From contig JAAONU010000008.1 in NCBI GenBank assembly GCA_012932295.1, positions 34,710,949 to 34,774,948 of the forward strand: a stretch of DNA of 64,000 bases, read 5' to 3'. The position numbers and the translations under genes were made by a program. Origin of the DNA: Cyclina sinensis. Its lineage: Eukaryota; Mollusca; Bivalvia; Venerida; Veneridae. The notes beneath the pieces are model-generated. The model was not told where the DNA came from and did not search any database. It worked only from the letters and a program-made list of their open reading frames with translations. Shown here in pieces: positions 1 to 11,459 of this stretch; positions within the stretch are counted from its first letter, which is position 1; every line of letters begins with the position of its first letter.

Positions 1-224
1 TAAATCATATATACTTTCTTTCTAGAACGGACAGCCTTTTAGATTTTCGTATACTCAAAATACTTTAAAACTTGAAGAAATTTTACGTCAAATAATCTTA
101 TTTTTATTATTTCTTTTTGCCAAATTGTTACATTGTACAAATCGTAAAACGGATCATTCTAATTTTGTATAGGGCCTGGTCGATTTTTATTTTTTAGATT
201 TAAACGAGTAATTTCACCAGGCAG

Positions 225-515
225 TTGAAAAGTTAATGTATATACTAAAGCTCGATATCAGCACGAGCCAGCACCTCCAAACTAGTTGTTTGGCCTTAAG
301 CTTTAACCGTAAATATGACGACTTCTTTAGGGAAAGCAACGCCACTGGATCAAAGTTGCCTGTGGCCAAGTGGACAAGTGTTGCATACATTGCGGATGCA
401 CTATCAAGGGAGTTCAACTTTTATATCGATGGACAATTGATTTATCAGAACTCCTCGTTGACAACCTCAAAACCACGTCTTTTAGAAGAAGGAGATTTAA
501 TAGAGTTACTAGGAG
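225..515 (+). CDS. Gene A exon: laminin-G/pentraxin-like domain, first part
   Basis: The exon opens after the acceptor at 223-224 and ends at a GTATG donor. It contains the pattern W-T-S-V-A-Y followed by FNFYIDGQLI and ends L-L-G-G, which matches the W..V......FYVDG....G core of concanavalin-A-like LamG_3/pentraxin folds. Phase 1 on both sides is inferred from the next exon. An upstream TAA at 209-211 limits how far the exon can extend in this frame. Earlier exons of this gene are not in the window. Confidence 0.75.
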
Positions 516-3500
516 GTATGTTAAACATTTCATTTATATGTACAAATAAAAAAATATATTGTACTTCAGTGATTCGTAAACATCTCAAGAATTCGAGACT
601 TGTTGATCTAAAATAATAAACTTTGTTCTTATTTTTTTTCTGTGGAAAGTATTTGAATTAGTAAAGGTACTTAACGTTTGACGAAACTCATCACACATCC
701 TTCTAATTCTGAGCCAAATATTTTTTCTCAACTACGAGTGGCTAAACGGCGTCCGTTGATGTTAACATAAATTATTTTTATATACATACATCTTAAGCCA
801 GTTCTACATTTCAGACATAACAATTTCGGGATTCAGAGTGTCAACACAGAAGGCAACTTCCATCGACATATCAAGCTGGGCCACAACGTGTACACCTTTG
901 ATAAATGATGTTGTTCTTTCTATTGACGATCTGGCTGAAGCTGAGAATGTTAATGTCTTGATCCCATCTGTGTGTGATGGTTTGTTAACTCTTTGAATTT
1001 CCATCATAAATTATATGTCCTTACTTTTAACTTTAAGTTTATTTCCAAAATCGACATAAATAGGAACAGAAATTTCACTTGATTTGAAATGAAATTTGGC
1101 ACAAATAAGAAACACTCCTCTTCAATTTTAGTTTGATGCAGGTTACTTTACGTTACTTTTATCATTGTTATTGTTTTTTTAATTAGCTGTTGATGAGTGC
1201 ACAAGCTCACCATGTGGAACTCATAAATGTATCAACAAACTTGGTGATTATGAATGTATTTGTTCGGATGGATTCACTGGAAAACAGTGTCATATCTCAC
1301 CTGATTTCTGCCAGGATAATTATTGTCAGAATAATGCTACATGTGTCAATGAAACAGCTAACTACACTTGCCAGTGCCAGTTTGGTTATCGAGGGCCACT
1401 GTGTGAAAAGAAAGCAGGTAAGTTGGATGTTATGTAGAGTCACATCTAATATTTCTCTTGATATTAAGATAAGTAACAAGGTACATAAGTATAATTTGGC
1501 AGTATCATCTTAACAAAAAACTATAATATTATAATAGAAAATGGCCTATGTGCAGCAATAGTTTGCAATTATTCTTTATTTTTGGAAAAGTTTCATTAAA
1601 GAAGGGGTAAGTCAGTATGAATAGTAAGTAAAATTATCATAAATAACAAAACAAAACATGCTGAGTTAGATAATTCTTAAATAAATTGAGATATTCTCTT
1701 GACATTCAATACTGGTCTTTTCAGTGTATATCTAATCTTTCATGCAACTAGTTTCATTTAATAGGGACTTCCTTCACCTTATGAGATTTTTTGTTATGTC
1801 GGCATGTTTTCAATTTTGTCAAGGACGAATAAACAAGAGTGGTGCAAAAAGCCAGGGGCCGAAGTATAGAAAACAACTATTCCACAGAACTAATAAATAA
1901 TGTTAGGTCTCACTGTATTTAGTTGACGGTCAGTGGTCAGGATGGTCAGACTGGACAAGCTGCTCCATAACGTGTGGTAGTGGCATTGCATTTAGAATGC
2001 GACGATGTGATAGTCCTCCAGCAGATCCAGAGGGCAGTGCGTGTTTCGGCAACAGCAGTGAATCACAGCCGTGCAAGGAAGGAAAATGCCCAGGTATCAC
2101 TTTTCTTGCCTTCTTTTAAAAACAAATTTGAAGTACAAAGTTATTTAAAAATAACACAGATCTAAACGATTATAATTAAATTTGCATTTAATTGAAAATA
2201 TTGCATTTTTTGGTAACAATTTAAGTAGTAAAGGAGACAACATCAGTGTGTTATATCTGTCATTGTTATGAAAAAGCAAAGTTAAATATTTATGTTTCAT
2301 CGCAATAATACCAGACTGCTTATTTTGTAATCGTTAGTAAACAAGGCGTCTATGTCTGGCACATATTGACGCAGTAACTCTATTCTTGACCAAAATAAGT
2401 ATTTTTTTTAAATGTGCTTTATTTAAAACCTTGAATTACGCTACTAGCTTAACGTTTTCTTCATTTTGTTTGGTTCCATGCCTAATGAATATATGTAAAT
2501 ATACCTTACAGTAGAGGGTATATGTCATCTGGTTTCGTTTGATTTCAGAATGTTCGGTACTTAGAAGAACTTACGGTTTGAGTATAACATGCAATGAAAC
2601 GTCAGAGCTTCAGCACTGTACAATTTCCTGTAGGCTAGGTCTATTTTTTACTACCCCGCCATTACCTTACTACGAATGTGGTGTTGCCACAGGCTACAAA
2701 TGGAATCATCAAAACGATGACAATCCTACAGGCAGGCTTCCTTCTTGCTCAGGTAGGATTTTTAATGCTGAATGAACGAAATGTTGTTTTGATGAGAGTT
2801 GAAGTGTAAAACAATGTGTTTTTGTTAAACTTATTTCAAAATTAGTAAATAAGCAATCATTAATATTTCAGAACTTGAGCCGCCTGTTAAGCTTGGTGTA
2901 GACTTTGAAGGAGAATACAACACCATTCCATGTACAAGTGCGGGCAAGAAAGCACTAAAGGAATCACTGGAATCTAATATGTTTAATCTTGACTGTAGGA
3001 AAAATGAGATATGTACTGTTGCAATTCAAGAACCGAGATGCGGAAACAGTCGAAAAAAGCGAGCCACTGAGAACTTAATGACTGTGACAATTAGCTTGCA
3101 GTCAAGTGTTAAAAGTGAGGCGGGGAGTTTTGATGTTGCTGGATTAGTTCAAAACAAATCAGGTACTTTGTATCTTCATAAAATCAGTATATAATCTTAG
3201 TACGATTAACAGGTCAATTGACTTCTGGTATTCACCTATACCAATACAGATATACATAAATAGCCTTTAAAATAAAGGACTCTTCTCTGTTGTAGAGTGG
3301 TTTTAGTCGTTGATTTAAATCATTTTACCTGTCACTGATTAATGGTCAAGTGTTGGAACCCAAGTGCCAATCCCATTTACACGAGAAAATTTTAAGTATC
3401 TTACAGAGAATGAATGTCTAGCGTTTGTCCTTTCCAGGAATGATGGTTAGATAAAATGATTGTGATAGTTTGAAGGCGTTTAACTTGAAATAATATAACT

Positions 3501-6500
3501 ATAAAAACAGAATCTAAAATACTAAGCAGTGATAACAATATCAAGATACATTGCTTTCAAATGAATTTACTATGGCTTTTTAGCTGAAACTTTTGATAAT
3601 TATCAGTAAGTACACCAGAAAAATCACTACCGCCACCTAACATTCGTAATATCCCAAACTGCAGCACTTAAGCTATTTGTCAACAGAAGGCTTCTGTTTT
3701 GATATTACAGCTCCGTCAGATGGGCTCATACGTTTTGTCAACCAGACGATTGAACTCGAACGAGCGGCCCAGACACTTGTCAATCATACAGCTGATTTCT
3801 TTCGAGTGACAGTAGATGGAAACAATCACTCTCTTACCTCTGAGTCTTCGTCACTAATATATAAACCTACGACTTTATGTCCTGCTGGTACAGTGCGTCT
3901 TGATGTATTCTGTGGTAGGTAGTGCATACACTGCTCTATCTCATACTCTCAGACTGTATTTCATTAGAAATAGGAATGCACAGAAGCATGCTATGATAAG
4001 GAATCATTCAATCTCTGCATGCAAGTCTATTAAATTCATTTCTTCGCAGATTGTTATTAGTCCCGTGTTTAATTCATCATAATTAGTTAGTTTTGTTAAA
4101 GAAGAGCCGATCATGCATTTTACGCTTAAACTCTATGTTAAAATGTAAACAATATTTATAAGAATTAAAAAAGTTGACACTTTCTTTCGGGCATAAATAT
4201 GTAAAAACTGAAAAGATCTATTGGGTTTAACTGCTATTTATCTAGGGTTGCAGGTTCGATCTCACCAACCCTGCAAGTTGCCATTTGAAGGACTTTATAT
4301 ATAAGTGATTATAGCATATAAATAGTGGGTTGTTATACAAACTGCTTTTTATATTATGATGTATTTTGGACAGATTTAAAACACCGTTTATATGAATTAT
4401 AGCTGAATGTCCTACCGGCTCATATTCGGATGGGAAAACATTGACATTGTGCCCAGTGGGCCAGTATCAGGATACTAAAGGGCAAACCAGCTGTAAACAG
4501 TGCCCAACTGGGACAACCACTTTAGGTCTAGGCTCCATTCAAGTCGAGGATTGTTCAGGTATTTTCAGTGCTTTTTACTCTTTGTTTCAAATAAAGGGTA
4601 ACACATTCTTTTCTTGTCATTCGTGGAGATACAAACTGATTTCTGCCTATATCTAGCTTTCAAAGAGCTACAAACGTCTTTAAATTGCTGGATAAGAAAA
4701 GGAATTATACTGTGGTTTTGCCTTTTTTCCACTTATAAACAAACCTACTATTCAATGTTATACAAATATTTTGAGTAATTTTGAAAGCACGATTGTATCC
4801 GTATAAACAATACGATTCCTAGTTTAATTTGTGTACTAAAACGCTGTCAAATACATTATGTACTGTTAATCCTCCGAACAGATCTAAACAAGAACCATCA
4901 CTGTAAGATGACAATGCCCCCGAAGTGGTGCTTTGAGCTTTGAGCTGAGGACCTGTTATTCAGGGGTCAAGGTCAAACAAATAGATCAATGGGAAGATCC
5001 TGTCTACGGGGGATTTGTTTCCAAGTATAAAGTATATCCACTTACTTATAAGGAAGTTATGGCCAATGTTAAAGTTTTTGGACAATTGGATCTTTAAGGT
5101 GAAGGTCATTCAGTGGTCAAGGTCAAATAAATATAAGTCAGTGGGAAGGACTTCTCCAAAGGGACGATGTGTCCGAGTATGCAGTAAATCTACTTACTAA
5201 AGGAAGTTATGGCCAAAGTTTTCGGATGGAATTATAGACTGACGGACGGACCAACAGCTCATAAACTGTATGCCTCCTTCCGGGGGCATAAGAAATAATC
5301 CATGATGAAATCATTGTATTCTAACAGTCAGATTGGTTGACTCTTTAATTATATATTAGGTAAATTATTGCAACAGTAGTCAAGACTACCAGTTTTCCCA
5401 ACATTATTTTAAAATCTCTAACACCTTTTATATAGGACGCTGTAGACTGCTTTGTTAAAGGACCTTTTCGTGAGCATTGGCGTTTAAATAATTCACATTC
5501 ACACATTGTTCAAATAGTAATATTCCTTTTAGTTACAGTAACCGAAAGTTTTTCAACTGAAAGAAGTCCTGGTCCTATTGAAGAAAGTAAGTAGAGGATG
5601 TTAAGTAATCATTGTTATTCAGATTTTTTTGGGGGGCGGGGAGGGGGGATATGCTAAGCAATCAAAATTTCTGACAAAAATGGCTGTAGATTTGAAATTT
5701 GTTAAAAGAACTTACTGACCAAAGCTTTTGTAATATCAGTTTGAGGACAATCTGATGGCTTTTATGAATTTTGAATATTTGAACAAATCTTTCTCTTACC
5801 CTATGAAGGAAACGTACGATAATGTGGTATTAGAAAACTGCTTAGCATAACTCAATTGAAGAAAGCAGAAATCATTCGCCATTTTTATTGTGGTTGAAAT
5901 TATCCAAATACATATAAACCACTATCTTTACTTTACATATGCATGTATCCATCCAGTCCATTATTACTAAAGACCTGAGGTTTTGTGTTGAGTGAGGGTA
6001 AGGTAGGGGGTGTGGAAGAGGTCGCTAGGAAATTGCAAATAACAATTAAGCGTTTCATACCAGATATAAAAATATTACTTTAATATACTCGGCGAAAGCA
6101 CCGATACACGGGACATGTTTAATTTATATAAACGAATATGTGCAACAATAAGATTTTCTTAGTACCTGAAATATATATGTTTCATTTAAAAGTTTGTTAA
6201 AAGAAATCTTGATCATTTGTACCCTTTAAAACACTATTAAAACGTCTCAACAACTTAAGTACCTGTCGCATTAAAAGATTATTTAATTTTTCAGGTGATG
6301 ATTTAACCACTGGCATTATAGTGTCTGTTTCTTTATCACTGCTTGCCCTCACAGTGGTTGCCGTCGTACTTGTGTACAGCTGTTTCATCAAAAGGTACAG
6401 CTTATAAAAATCTTTACATTTGAGCTAAATGTCTAGTTTTTGTTGCTGAAATTTGCTAGGTATTGTGCGTTTATTACCGGTTATGTTTTACAACTGTTTT

Positions 6501-6702
6501 GCGAGTTGCGTTAAAAGGGAGTTTAACAGGAAATTTATGACTCTTAGTTAATACGTACTTTCTATATTATCTTTACATTATATTATTAAACCTCTTCTTT
6601 CTTTTCAGACGCCGAACTGAACGAGAACATTGTGCTGATTTAAACACAAATGACAGTTTTCCTATGCTAAAGAAGCCCGAAGTTAAAAGTGACATTCTCT
6701 AG
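225..6702 (+). CDS. Gene A: SVEP1-like multidomain type I membrane protein (3' part, 5' end outside window)
   Basis: Eleven exons join in one open frame: 225-515, 815-979, 1187-1417, 1923-2093, 2549-2752, 2872-3162, 3687-3914, 4403-4558, 5533-5586, 6295-6394, 6609-6702. Together they give 661 residues of a protein whose N-terminus lies before base 1. Seen in order: concanavalin-A/laminin-G (pentraxin-like) part, two EGF domains, TSP1, sushi, a cysteine domain with RKKR, a linker, an ephrin-receptor-like Cys-rich repeat, a stalk, one membrane span and a 35-40 residue basic tail ending SDIL. All introns but the last are phase 1. This domain set is known from SVEP1-like and other extracellular adhesion/complement-type proteins; the exact orthologue is not recognised. 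It should sit on the cell surface and bind ligands through its ectodomain (inference). Gene B converges on it from the other strand. Splice sites are all GT..AG and the frame never breaks, so the model is strong. Confidence 0.88.
815..979 (+). CDS. Gene A exon: laminin-G/pentraxin-like domain, C-terminal part
   Basis: Acceptor TTTCAG at 809-814 and a GTTTGT donor. The translation continues the beta-sandwich, begins D-I-T-I-S-G-F-R-V, contains SSWATTC, and ends near a second cysteine (VCDG), as expected for the closing strand and disulphide of a LamG/pentraxin module. Phase 1 to phase 1. Confidence 0.75.
1187..1417 (+). CDS. Gene A exon: two EGF-like domains
   Basis: One exon encodes two six-cysteine EGF modules. 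The first starts VDECTSSPCG and holds the calcium-binding type D-E-C start and Y-E-C-I-C; the second starts DFCQDNYCQNNATC and has Y-T-C-Q-C. Flanked by TTAG and GTAAGT, phase 1-1. Cysteine spacing is the normal EGF pattern. EGF pairs in such proteins serve as spacers or binding units. Confidence 0.92.
1923..2093 (+). CDS. Gene A exon: thrombospondin type 1 repeat
   Basis: The translation contains WSGWSDWTSCSITCGSG followed by R-M-R-R-C and C-F-G-N-S-S-E-S-Q-P-C. The W-x-x-W-x-x-W-x-x-C motif (C-mannosylation type), the C-S-x-T-C-G step and the six cysteines are those of a TSP1 repeat. Phase 1-1. Confidence 0.94.
2549..2752 (+). CDS. Gene A exon: sushi/CCP-like domain
   Basis: Begins ECSVLRRTYG and contains C-N-E-T, C-T-I-S-C, YYECGVATGYKWN and ends LPSCSG. 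The cysteine order and the late W/Y/C spacing fit a sushi (complement control protein) domain of the diverged kind found beside TSP1 in invertebrate proteins. Acceptor TTTCAG, donor GTAGG, phase 1-1. Confidence 0.75.
2872..3162 (+). CDS. Gene A exon: unnamed cysteine domain with RKKR furin-type site
   Basis: The translation starts ELEPPVKLGVDFEGEY, has cysteines at NTIPCTS, FNLDCRK, EICTV and EPRCGN, then NSRKKRATEN, then a beta-rich stretch MTVTISLQSSV. R-x-K/R-R just after a cysteine is a furin-type cleavage motif. The last exon of gene B encodes the first half of the same domain (x-C-T-S-x(2)-K-K-A, then N-x(2)-C). The domain is not recognised by name. Cleavage with the two parts held by disulphides is a hypothesis. 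Confidence 0.8.
3687..3914 (+). CDS. Gene A exon: linker ending in start of Cys-rich region
   Basis: Several AGs lie upstream; only the acceptor at 3685-3686 keeps the phase-1 pattern and an open frame. The translation has FCFDITAPSDG, a likely strand-rich 50-residue stretch with sites for N-glycosylation (NQT, NHT, NHS) and ends KPTTLCPAGTVRLDVFCG, which opens an ephrin-receptor-like CPxGT repeat. Confidence 0.78.
4403..4558 (+). CDS. Gene A exon: ephrin-receptor-like (GCC2/GCC3) Cys-rich repeat
   Basis: Encodes AECPTGSYSDG, LCPVGQYQDTKGQTSC and KQCPTGTTTLGLGS. The repeated C-P-x-G-x-Y/T and G-Q-T-S-C-K-x-C-P-x-G pattern is diagnostic for the ephrin-receptor-like/GCC2_GCC3 domain that precedes the membrane or C-terminus in SVEP1-like and SCUBE-like proteins. 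Phase 1-1. Confidence 0.9.
4895..5295. repeat. Bivalve-type interspersed repeat (MITE-like) in gene A intron
   Basis: Begins near 'atgcccccgaag' (about 4914) and ends with 'ccttccgggggcataa' (about 5290). The ends are roughly complementary to each other, like short imperfect terminal inverted repeats. Inside are two copies of a unit with 'aggtcaaataaatagatcagtgggaag' type sequence, 'aaggaagttatggccaa', and a terminal 'gacggacggacc'. The nonautonomous DNA element label is inferred. Confidence 0.5.
5533..5586 (+). CDS. Gene A exon: short Ser/Thr-rich stalk
   Basis: A 54-nt exon with TTTTAG acceptor and GTAAGT donor. It encodes VTVTESFSTERSPGPIEE and the first base of a Ser codon, a short hydrophilic juxtamembrane stalk. 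Included because its phase is correct on both sides. Confidence 0.75.
6295..6394 (+). CDS. Gene A exon: transmembrane segment
   Basis: Encodes SDDLTTG followed by about 23 hydrophobic residues (IIVSVSLSLLALTVVAVVLV) and then YSCFIKR. Hydrophobic run followed by positive residues gives an N-out, C-in single-pass topology. This is the only phase-2 donor in the gene. Confidence 0.9.
6609..6702 (+). CDS. Gene A last exon: basic cytoplasmic tail and stop
   Basis: Acceptor TTTTCAG. Encodes RRRTEREHCADLNTN, DSFPMLKKPEVKSDIL and TAG at 6700-6702. The tail is short and basic, with no kinase or other domain. No family signalling motif is recognised. Confidence 0.88.
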
Positions 6703-7990
6703 TAAACAAGAAATCAATTAGATAGATCTAATTATATGCAAGCAAGTGTTTCGATGTCAAATATTGAGACGCTCATGATTAGCAAGTTCAGTTGTCTGTG
6801 ATATGTTTTTTTTTCTAATGTCGTAGTCAGACATGACGAGTACATTTAGTGTATGATGTAAAACTGGAAGTAATAGCTTAGCTGTATTTATCAGTGCAAT
6901 GACCTGTAACTTTTCGAAGGAAAGCATCATGTCTTAGTATCGAACATGAACAGTGGTGAACAGAAGTTAGAATTACAGGATGTGACTTATCTTAAACGTC
7001 CAGCGTGCTCAGTTCTCCTTTCAGTTCCTTCGAACGCCAATGGTATTTTTGTTTATAGTTATAATATACTCATGATCTTCATGAATTATTATCACAACGA
7101 TTGAGACTGATTTATCAAGTATGAAATGGACTATACTGAAATAATGTTACAATGCACCAGCTATTCAGTTGGCTTGAAGAAGTATTTTAAAAGAGTTACA
7201 TGTACATGTGTAATGTGGTTTGAAAAAAAACCCATCCAGGCTGACGACGAAGCACCAAACAAACACCGAAGATCTTTTGAACACAACTTATTATCAAATT
7301 TATCGATTATTGTTACTATGCTATATAATGTCCGGTTTTCAAGAGATTAATATATTGTCTGTAGCTTATATTTTTACACAGCACAATTATCTTAAGGTTT
7401 AAATCCGCCCTAATTCATCGGGGTAGACTTTGAAATGTCTGCCCAGACCTATGGCCTACACGGCCTCTAAGACTCACATAGGTCTCCTCTTGTTCAGTCT
7501 CTCCCCGAATTCGGAATTAAAGCTCATTTTTATAACAATCGTAACAGACGGACATTCATAAAATTACTTAATTTCTGTCTAGATCGTGTATGATTGTCAG
7601 TGTTTAACATAAATTTTATTGACCTTCGAGGTACTTGAGCCACCATATACTGGACTACCCTGTCAAGATTTGACAGCCATAATAAATATTTACATTATGA
7701 ATTTCTCAGATGATCTTGAACTCTTTGGACTAAATAAACCTTTACTGAAATTCAAAATTACAAAAAGTATATTTGGAAGTTTCTGTTGTAGAATCACTTA
7801 TTACACTACACATGATTGTAGTGAATTTAAGACAAATTGATAGCACGTGTCAAATAAAGAACAAGTTCTGGAAACAAGAACAATATTTGTTAAATGGGAA
7901 CAAGCTAAACATTATAAGGAAACTATTTCTAGATATTGTTAACATATAATAAATAATTTGAATAAAGAAAACTTGAACTTGAAAATTTGA
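6703..7990 (+). other. Probable 3' UTR of gene A
   Basis: AT-rich sequence with no coding signal that looks real after the stop at 6702. AATAAA hexamers occur at 7853-7858, 7948-7953 and 7961-7966, so the transcript may end near 7980. Open frames here (for example 7126-7350 and 7619-7840) have no recognisable protein similarity. Confidence 0.5.
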
Positions 7991-8856
7991 CCAAAAAACC
8001 TCATAGTTCTTGTTTTTCGTTTAAAATAAATTTGAATTAGAATCCATCCATTTATCAGTCATTACATCCTTACAATATTATTTAGTCTTTTTGCTCCTAT
8101 CGGTTTTTTAAGAACAATACTAAAAACAGGTACATTCTTGGAAAATGGTACATCACAGTAAACCTAAATTTGGCAATTTTCTACATCATTTTGTTTGTGC
8201 TACAGTGTTTACATACTAATACTCCAATCTGTTCTTTCGGTCGTAATAACTGTAGTTTTCTTAGACAAATGGTTTCATTGTTTTCAATACATCATCGTTA
8301 CTAGTTAAGTTACAGCTGCATTTGATGCGATTCTTGAAATGAATCTTCTTATGATACCCCAAGCTATAAATTACACAGCTTCAGAACAAATACGCTTTTC
8401 ACATCCCCTTTCTCTGGAGTATGAAAAAAAGAAAGGACAAAAGTCTACTCGTAAAAAATAGATAAAAGCATTTATTATTGTTATTCCATCAGCGCACATC
8501 GACTTCAGTTGCTTAGGAATTTACTTATCTTTCTTACAATCAAAAACGTCCATATGTAAAATACTACCAACTAGTTGAAAAGATAACGAATACAGATTGG
8601 TTGATTTACAGTTTTTATATTTGCTAATGAGCAATTACTTTCCAAAATTAGTCAATCTTCTTCACCTCTAAGATTATTGCTCAGCTATGCCCTTTTTTTA
8701 CTACATCAACGTTTCAAATTATTTTATTACACTATTAAAAACTGTTAAAATATTACAGTGGATTACTTTTCAAACCTAAGACACCCTAACAAAAATTTGT
8801 ATATCAGAAATGGTTTGCCTGACCTCTTTTCTAACCAGATCAACGTGCCATGATAA
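7991..8856. other. Intergenic, no feature seen
   Basis: AT-rich single-copy-looking sequence between the probable poly(A) site of gene A and the 26-bp minisatellite. No exon, RNA gene or repeat was recognised. Confidence 0.4.
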
Positions 8857-10822
8857 AAAAGCAAGTTGTTCTGAACTGAAAACATCAAATTGTTCTTGAA
8901 CTGATAAAAAAAAATTGTTCTTCAACTGACAAAAAGGAAGTTGTTCTTGAACTGACAAAAAGTAAATTGTTCTTGAACAGACAAAAAAAAATTTCTTGAA
9001 CTGACAAAAAGCAAGTTGTTCTAGAACTGACAAAAAGCAAGTAGTTCTTGAACTAACAAAAAGCAAATTGTTCTTAAACTGACAAAAAGCAAGTTGTTCT
9101 TAAACAGACAATATTAAGCAAATTGTTTCTGAACTGACAAAAGTAAGTTTTCCTTGAACTGACAAAAAGCAAGTAGTTCTTGAACTGACAAAAAACAAGT
9201 TGTTCTTTAACTGACAAAAAGTAAATTGTTCTTAAACTGACACAAAGCAAGTTGTTCTTGAACCAACAAAAAGCAAGTTGTTCTTAAACTGACAAAAAGC
9301 AAGTTATTCTAGAGCTGACAAAAAGCAAGTAGTTCTTGAACTAACAAAAAGCAAATTGTGCTTAAACTGACAAAAAGCAAATTGTTCTTAAACTGACAAA
9401 AGTAAGTTTTTCTTGAACTGACAAAAAGCAAGTTGTTTTTGAACAGACAAAAAGCAAATTGTACTTGAACAGATAAAAAGTAAATTGTTCTAGAACTGAC
9501 AAAAAGCAAGTTGTTCTTAGACAAAAAGCAAATTGTTTTTGAACTGACAAAAAGTAAGTTGTCCTTGAACTGACAAAAAGCAAGTTGTTCTTGAATGGAT
9601 AAAAAGCGAGTTGTTTTTGAACTGACAAAAAGTAAGTTGTTCTTAAACTGACAAAAAGCAAGTTGTTCTTGAACAAACGATAAGCAAGTTGTTCTTGAAC
9701 AGACAAAAAGGAAATTGTACTTGAACAGATAAAAAGTAAATTGTTCTATAATTGACAAAAAGCAAGTTGTTCTTAAACAGACAAAAAGAAAATTGTTTTT
9801 GAACTGACAAAATGTAAGTTGTTCTTTAACTGACAAAAAGCAAGTTGTTCTTGAACCGACAAAAAGCAAGTTGTTCTTGAACTGACAAAACACAAATTGT
9901 TCTAGAACTGAAAAAAAACCAGTTGTTCTTGAACTGACAAAAAAAAGCAAATTGTTCTTAAACTGACAAAACACAAATTGTTCTAGAACTGACAAAAAAC
10001 CAGTTGTTCTTGAACTGACAAAAAAAGCAAATTGTTCTTAAAGAGACAAAAAGCAAGTTGTTCATGAACTGACAAAAAAAACAAGTTGTTCTTGAAATGA
10101 GAAAAAGCACGTTGTTCAGGAAGAACAAAAAAGAAGATGTTCTTGAACTGACAAAAAGAAGTTGTTCTGGAATTGACAAAAAAAATTGTTCTTGAACTGA
10201 CAAAAAGCAAACTGTTCTTAAACAGACAAAAAACAATTGTTATTGAATTGACAAAAAGCAAGCTGTCCTTGGAAAGACAAAAAGCAGGTTGTTCTTGAAC
10301 TGACAAAAAACAAAAATTTCTTCAATTGACAAAATGCAAGTTGCTCTTGAACAGAAAACAATGTTCTAGAACTGACAGAAAGCAGGTTGTTCTTTAACTA
10401 ACAAAAAGCAAATTGTTCTTAAATTGACAAAAGCAAGTTGTTCTTGATCTGACAAAAAGCAAGTTGTTCTTGGATAGACTAAAAGCAAGTTGTTCTAGGA
10501 ATGACAAAAAACAAATTGTTCTTGAACCTGACAAAAAGCCAGTTGTTCTTGAACTGACAAAAAGCAAGTTGTTCTGGAAATGACAAAAAGCAAGTTGTTC
10601 TGGAAATGACAAAAAGCAAATTGTTCTTGAACCGACAAAAAGCAAGTAATTTTTGAACTGACAAAAAGCAAGTTGTTCTTTAAATGACAAAAAGCAAGTT
10701 GTTCTTGAAATGACAAGAAGCAAATTGTTCTTAAACTGACAAAAAGCAAATTGTTCTAGAACTGAAAAAAGCAAGTTGTTGTAGATTTGACAAAAGCAAA
10801 TTGTTCTAGATTTAACAAAAAC
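8857..10822. repeat. 26-bp minisatellite, about 75 units
   Basis: Tandem repeat with a consensus near CAAGTTGTTCTTGAAC plus TGACAAAAAG (26 bp). Units vary by point changes and small indels. Because 26 is not a multiple of 3, the minus strand is open in several frames and yields repetitive pseudo-proteins (SSRTTCFLSVQEQ type); these are not genes. Most units contain TTCTTGAA or TTCTAGAA, the head-to-head core of a heat-shock element. Confidence 0.95.
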
Positions 10823-10879
10823 CTTTCAACTTTATGTTGCATTTCTAAAGACAACAAGAACCATGTTGATATGACCATC

Positions 10880-11330
10880 CCCTATCAAATGTGTTTGCTT
10901 AGTTATTACTCTTGTGCACAGCACTACTCTTCAAAGATATTTTTCAAACTATAAAGTTTCAAGATGATATCCCAAACATTTGTTGAATTATTGTCCGAAC
11001 AAAAATTAAGCATGAAAAATAATAAAGGGCAATAACTAAAAATATGAAGGGTAAAGTTATCAGTATTGTGCTTTACACTCCTCCTAAATGGGATATGTCC
11101 ATCTGTGAAGTTTCGAGTTGATATCTCAAATATTTTTCCAGTTATGCTGTGGACAAAAATTAAGCATGAAAAATAACTAAAAAAAAACATTACTAAAATG
11201 TTGAAGTGTAAAGTTATCATTCTTAAGTAAAGCATTCCTCCTCAGTGAGATGTATCCACCTATGAAGTTTCAAGTTGATATCAGAAATACGTGTTGAGTT
11301 ATGCTCCGAACAACAAAATCCACCACAAGC
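10880..11330. repeat. Interspersed ~155-bp repeat units, left flank of GGTCA block
   Basis: Two to three diverged copies of a unit containing 'atgaagtttcaagttgatatc', 'gttatgctccgaaca', 'aattaagcatgaaaaataa', 'gggcaataactaaaa' and 'gtaaagttatca'. Similar units return at 14080-14420, on the other side of the GGTCA-rich block, so the two may be ends of one large composite element. Confidence 0.7.
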
Positions 11331-11459
11331 GGGGGCCACGCTCGAAGTTTTCCTTTTCTCTAAAGGCAAACACGTAAGAGGAAGCAAATATGGGTTAGGG
11401 TTTTCAAAGATAACATCATTTGGAAATATAATTATCAAATCCTCGATACATAACAAAGT

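Noticed and set aside
3665..3686. Alternative acceptor at 3664 for the gene A linker exon
   Set aside because: It would enter a frame that hits a stop within about a dozen codons; the acceptor at 3686 keeps the phase-1 pattern and the open frame.
4240..4290. B-box-like 'gcaggttcgatctc' in gene A intron
   Set aside because: No A box at tRNA spacing and no repeat body was seen; too little for a SINE call.
8776..10774. Long minus-strand open frames (up to 228 codons) rich in SSRTTCFLSVQEQ-type repeats
   Set aside because: They are translations of the 26-bp minisatellite in shifting frames, with no start context and no composition typical of the window's real exons.
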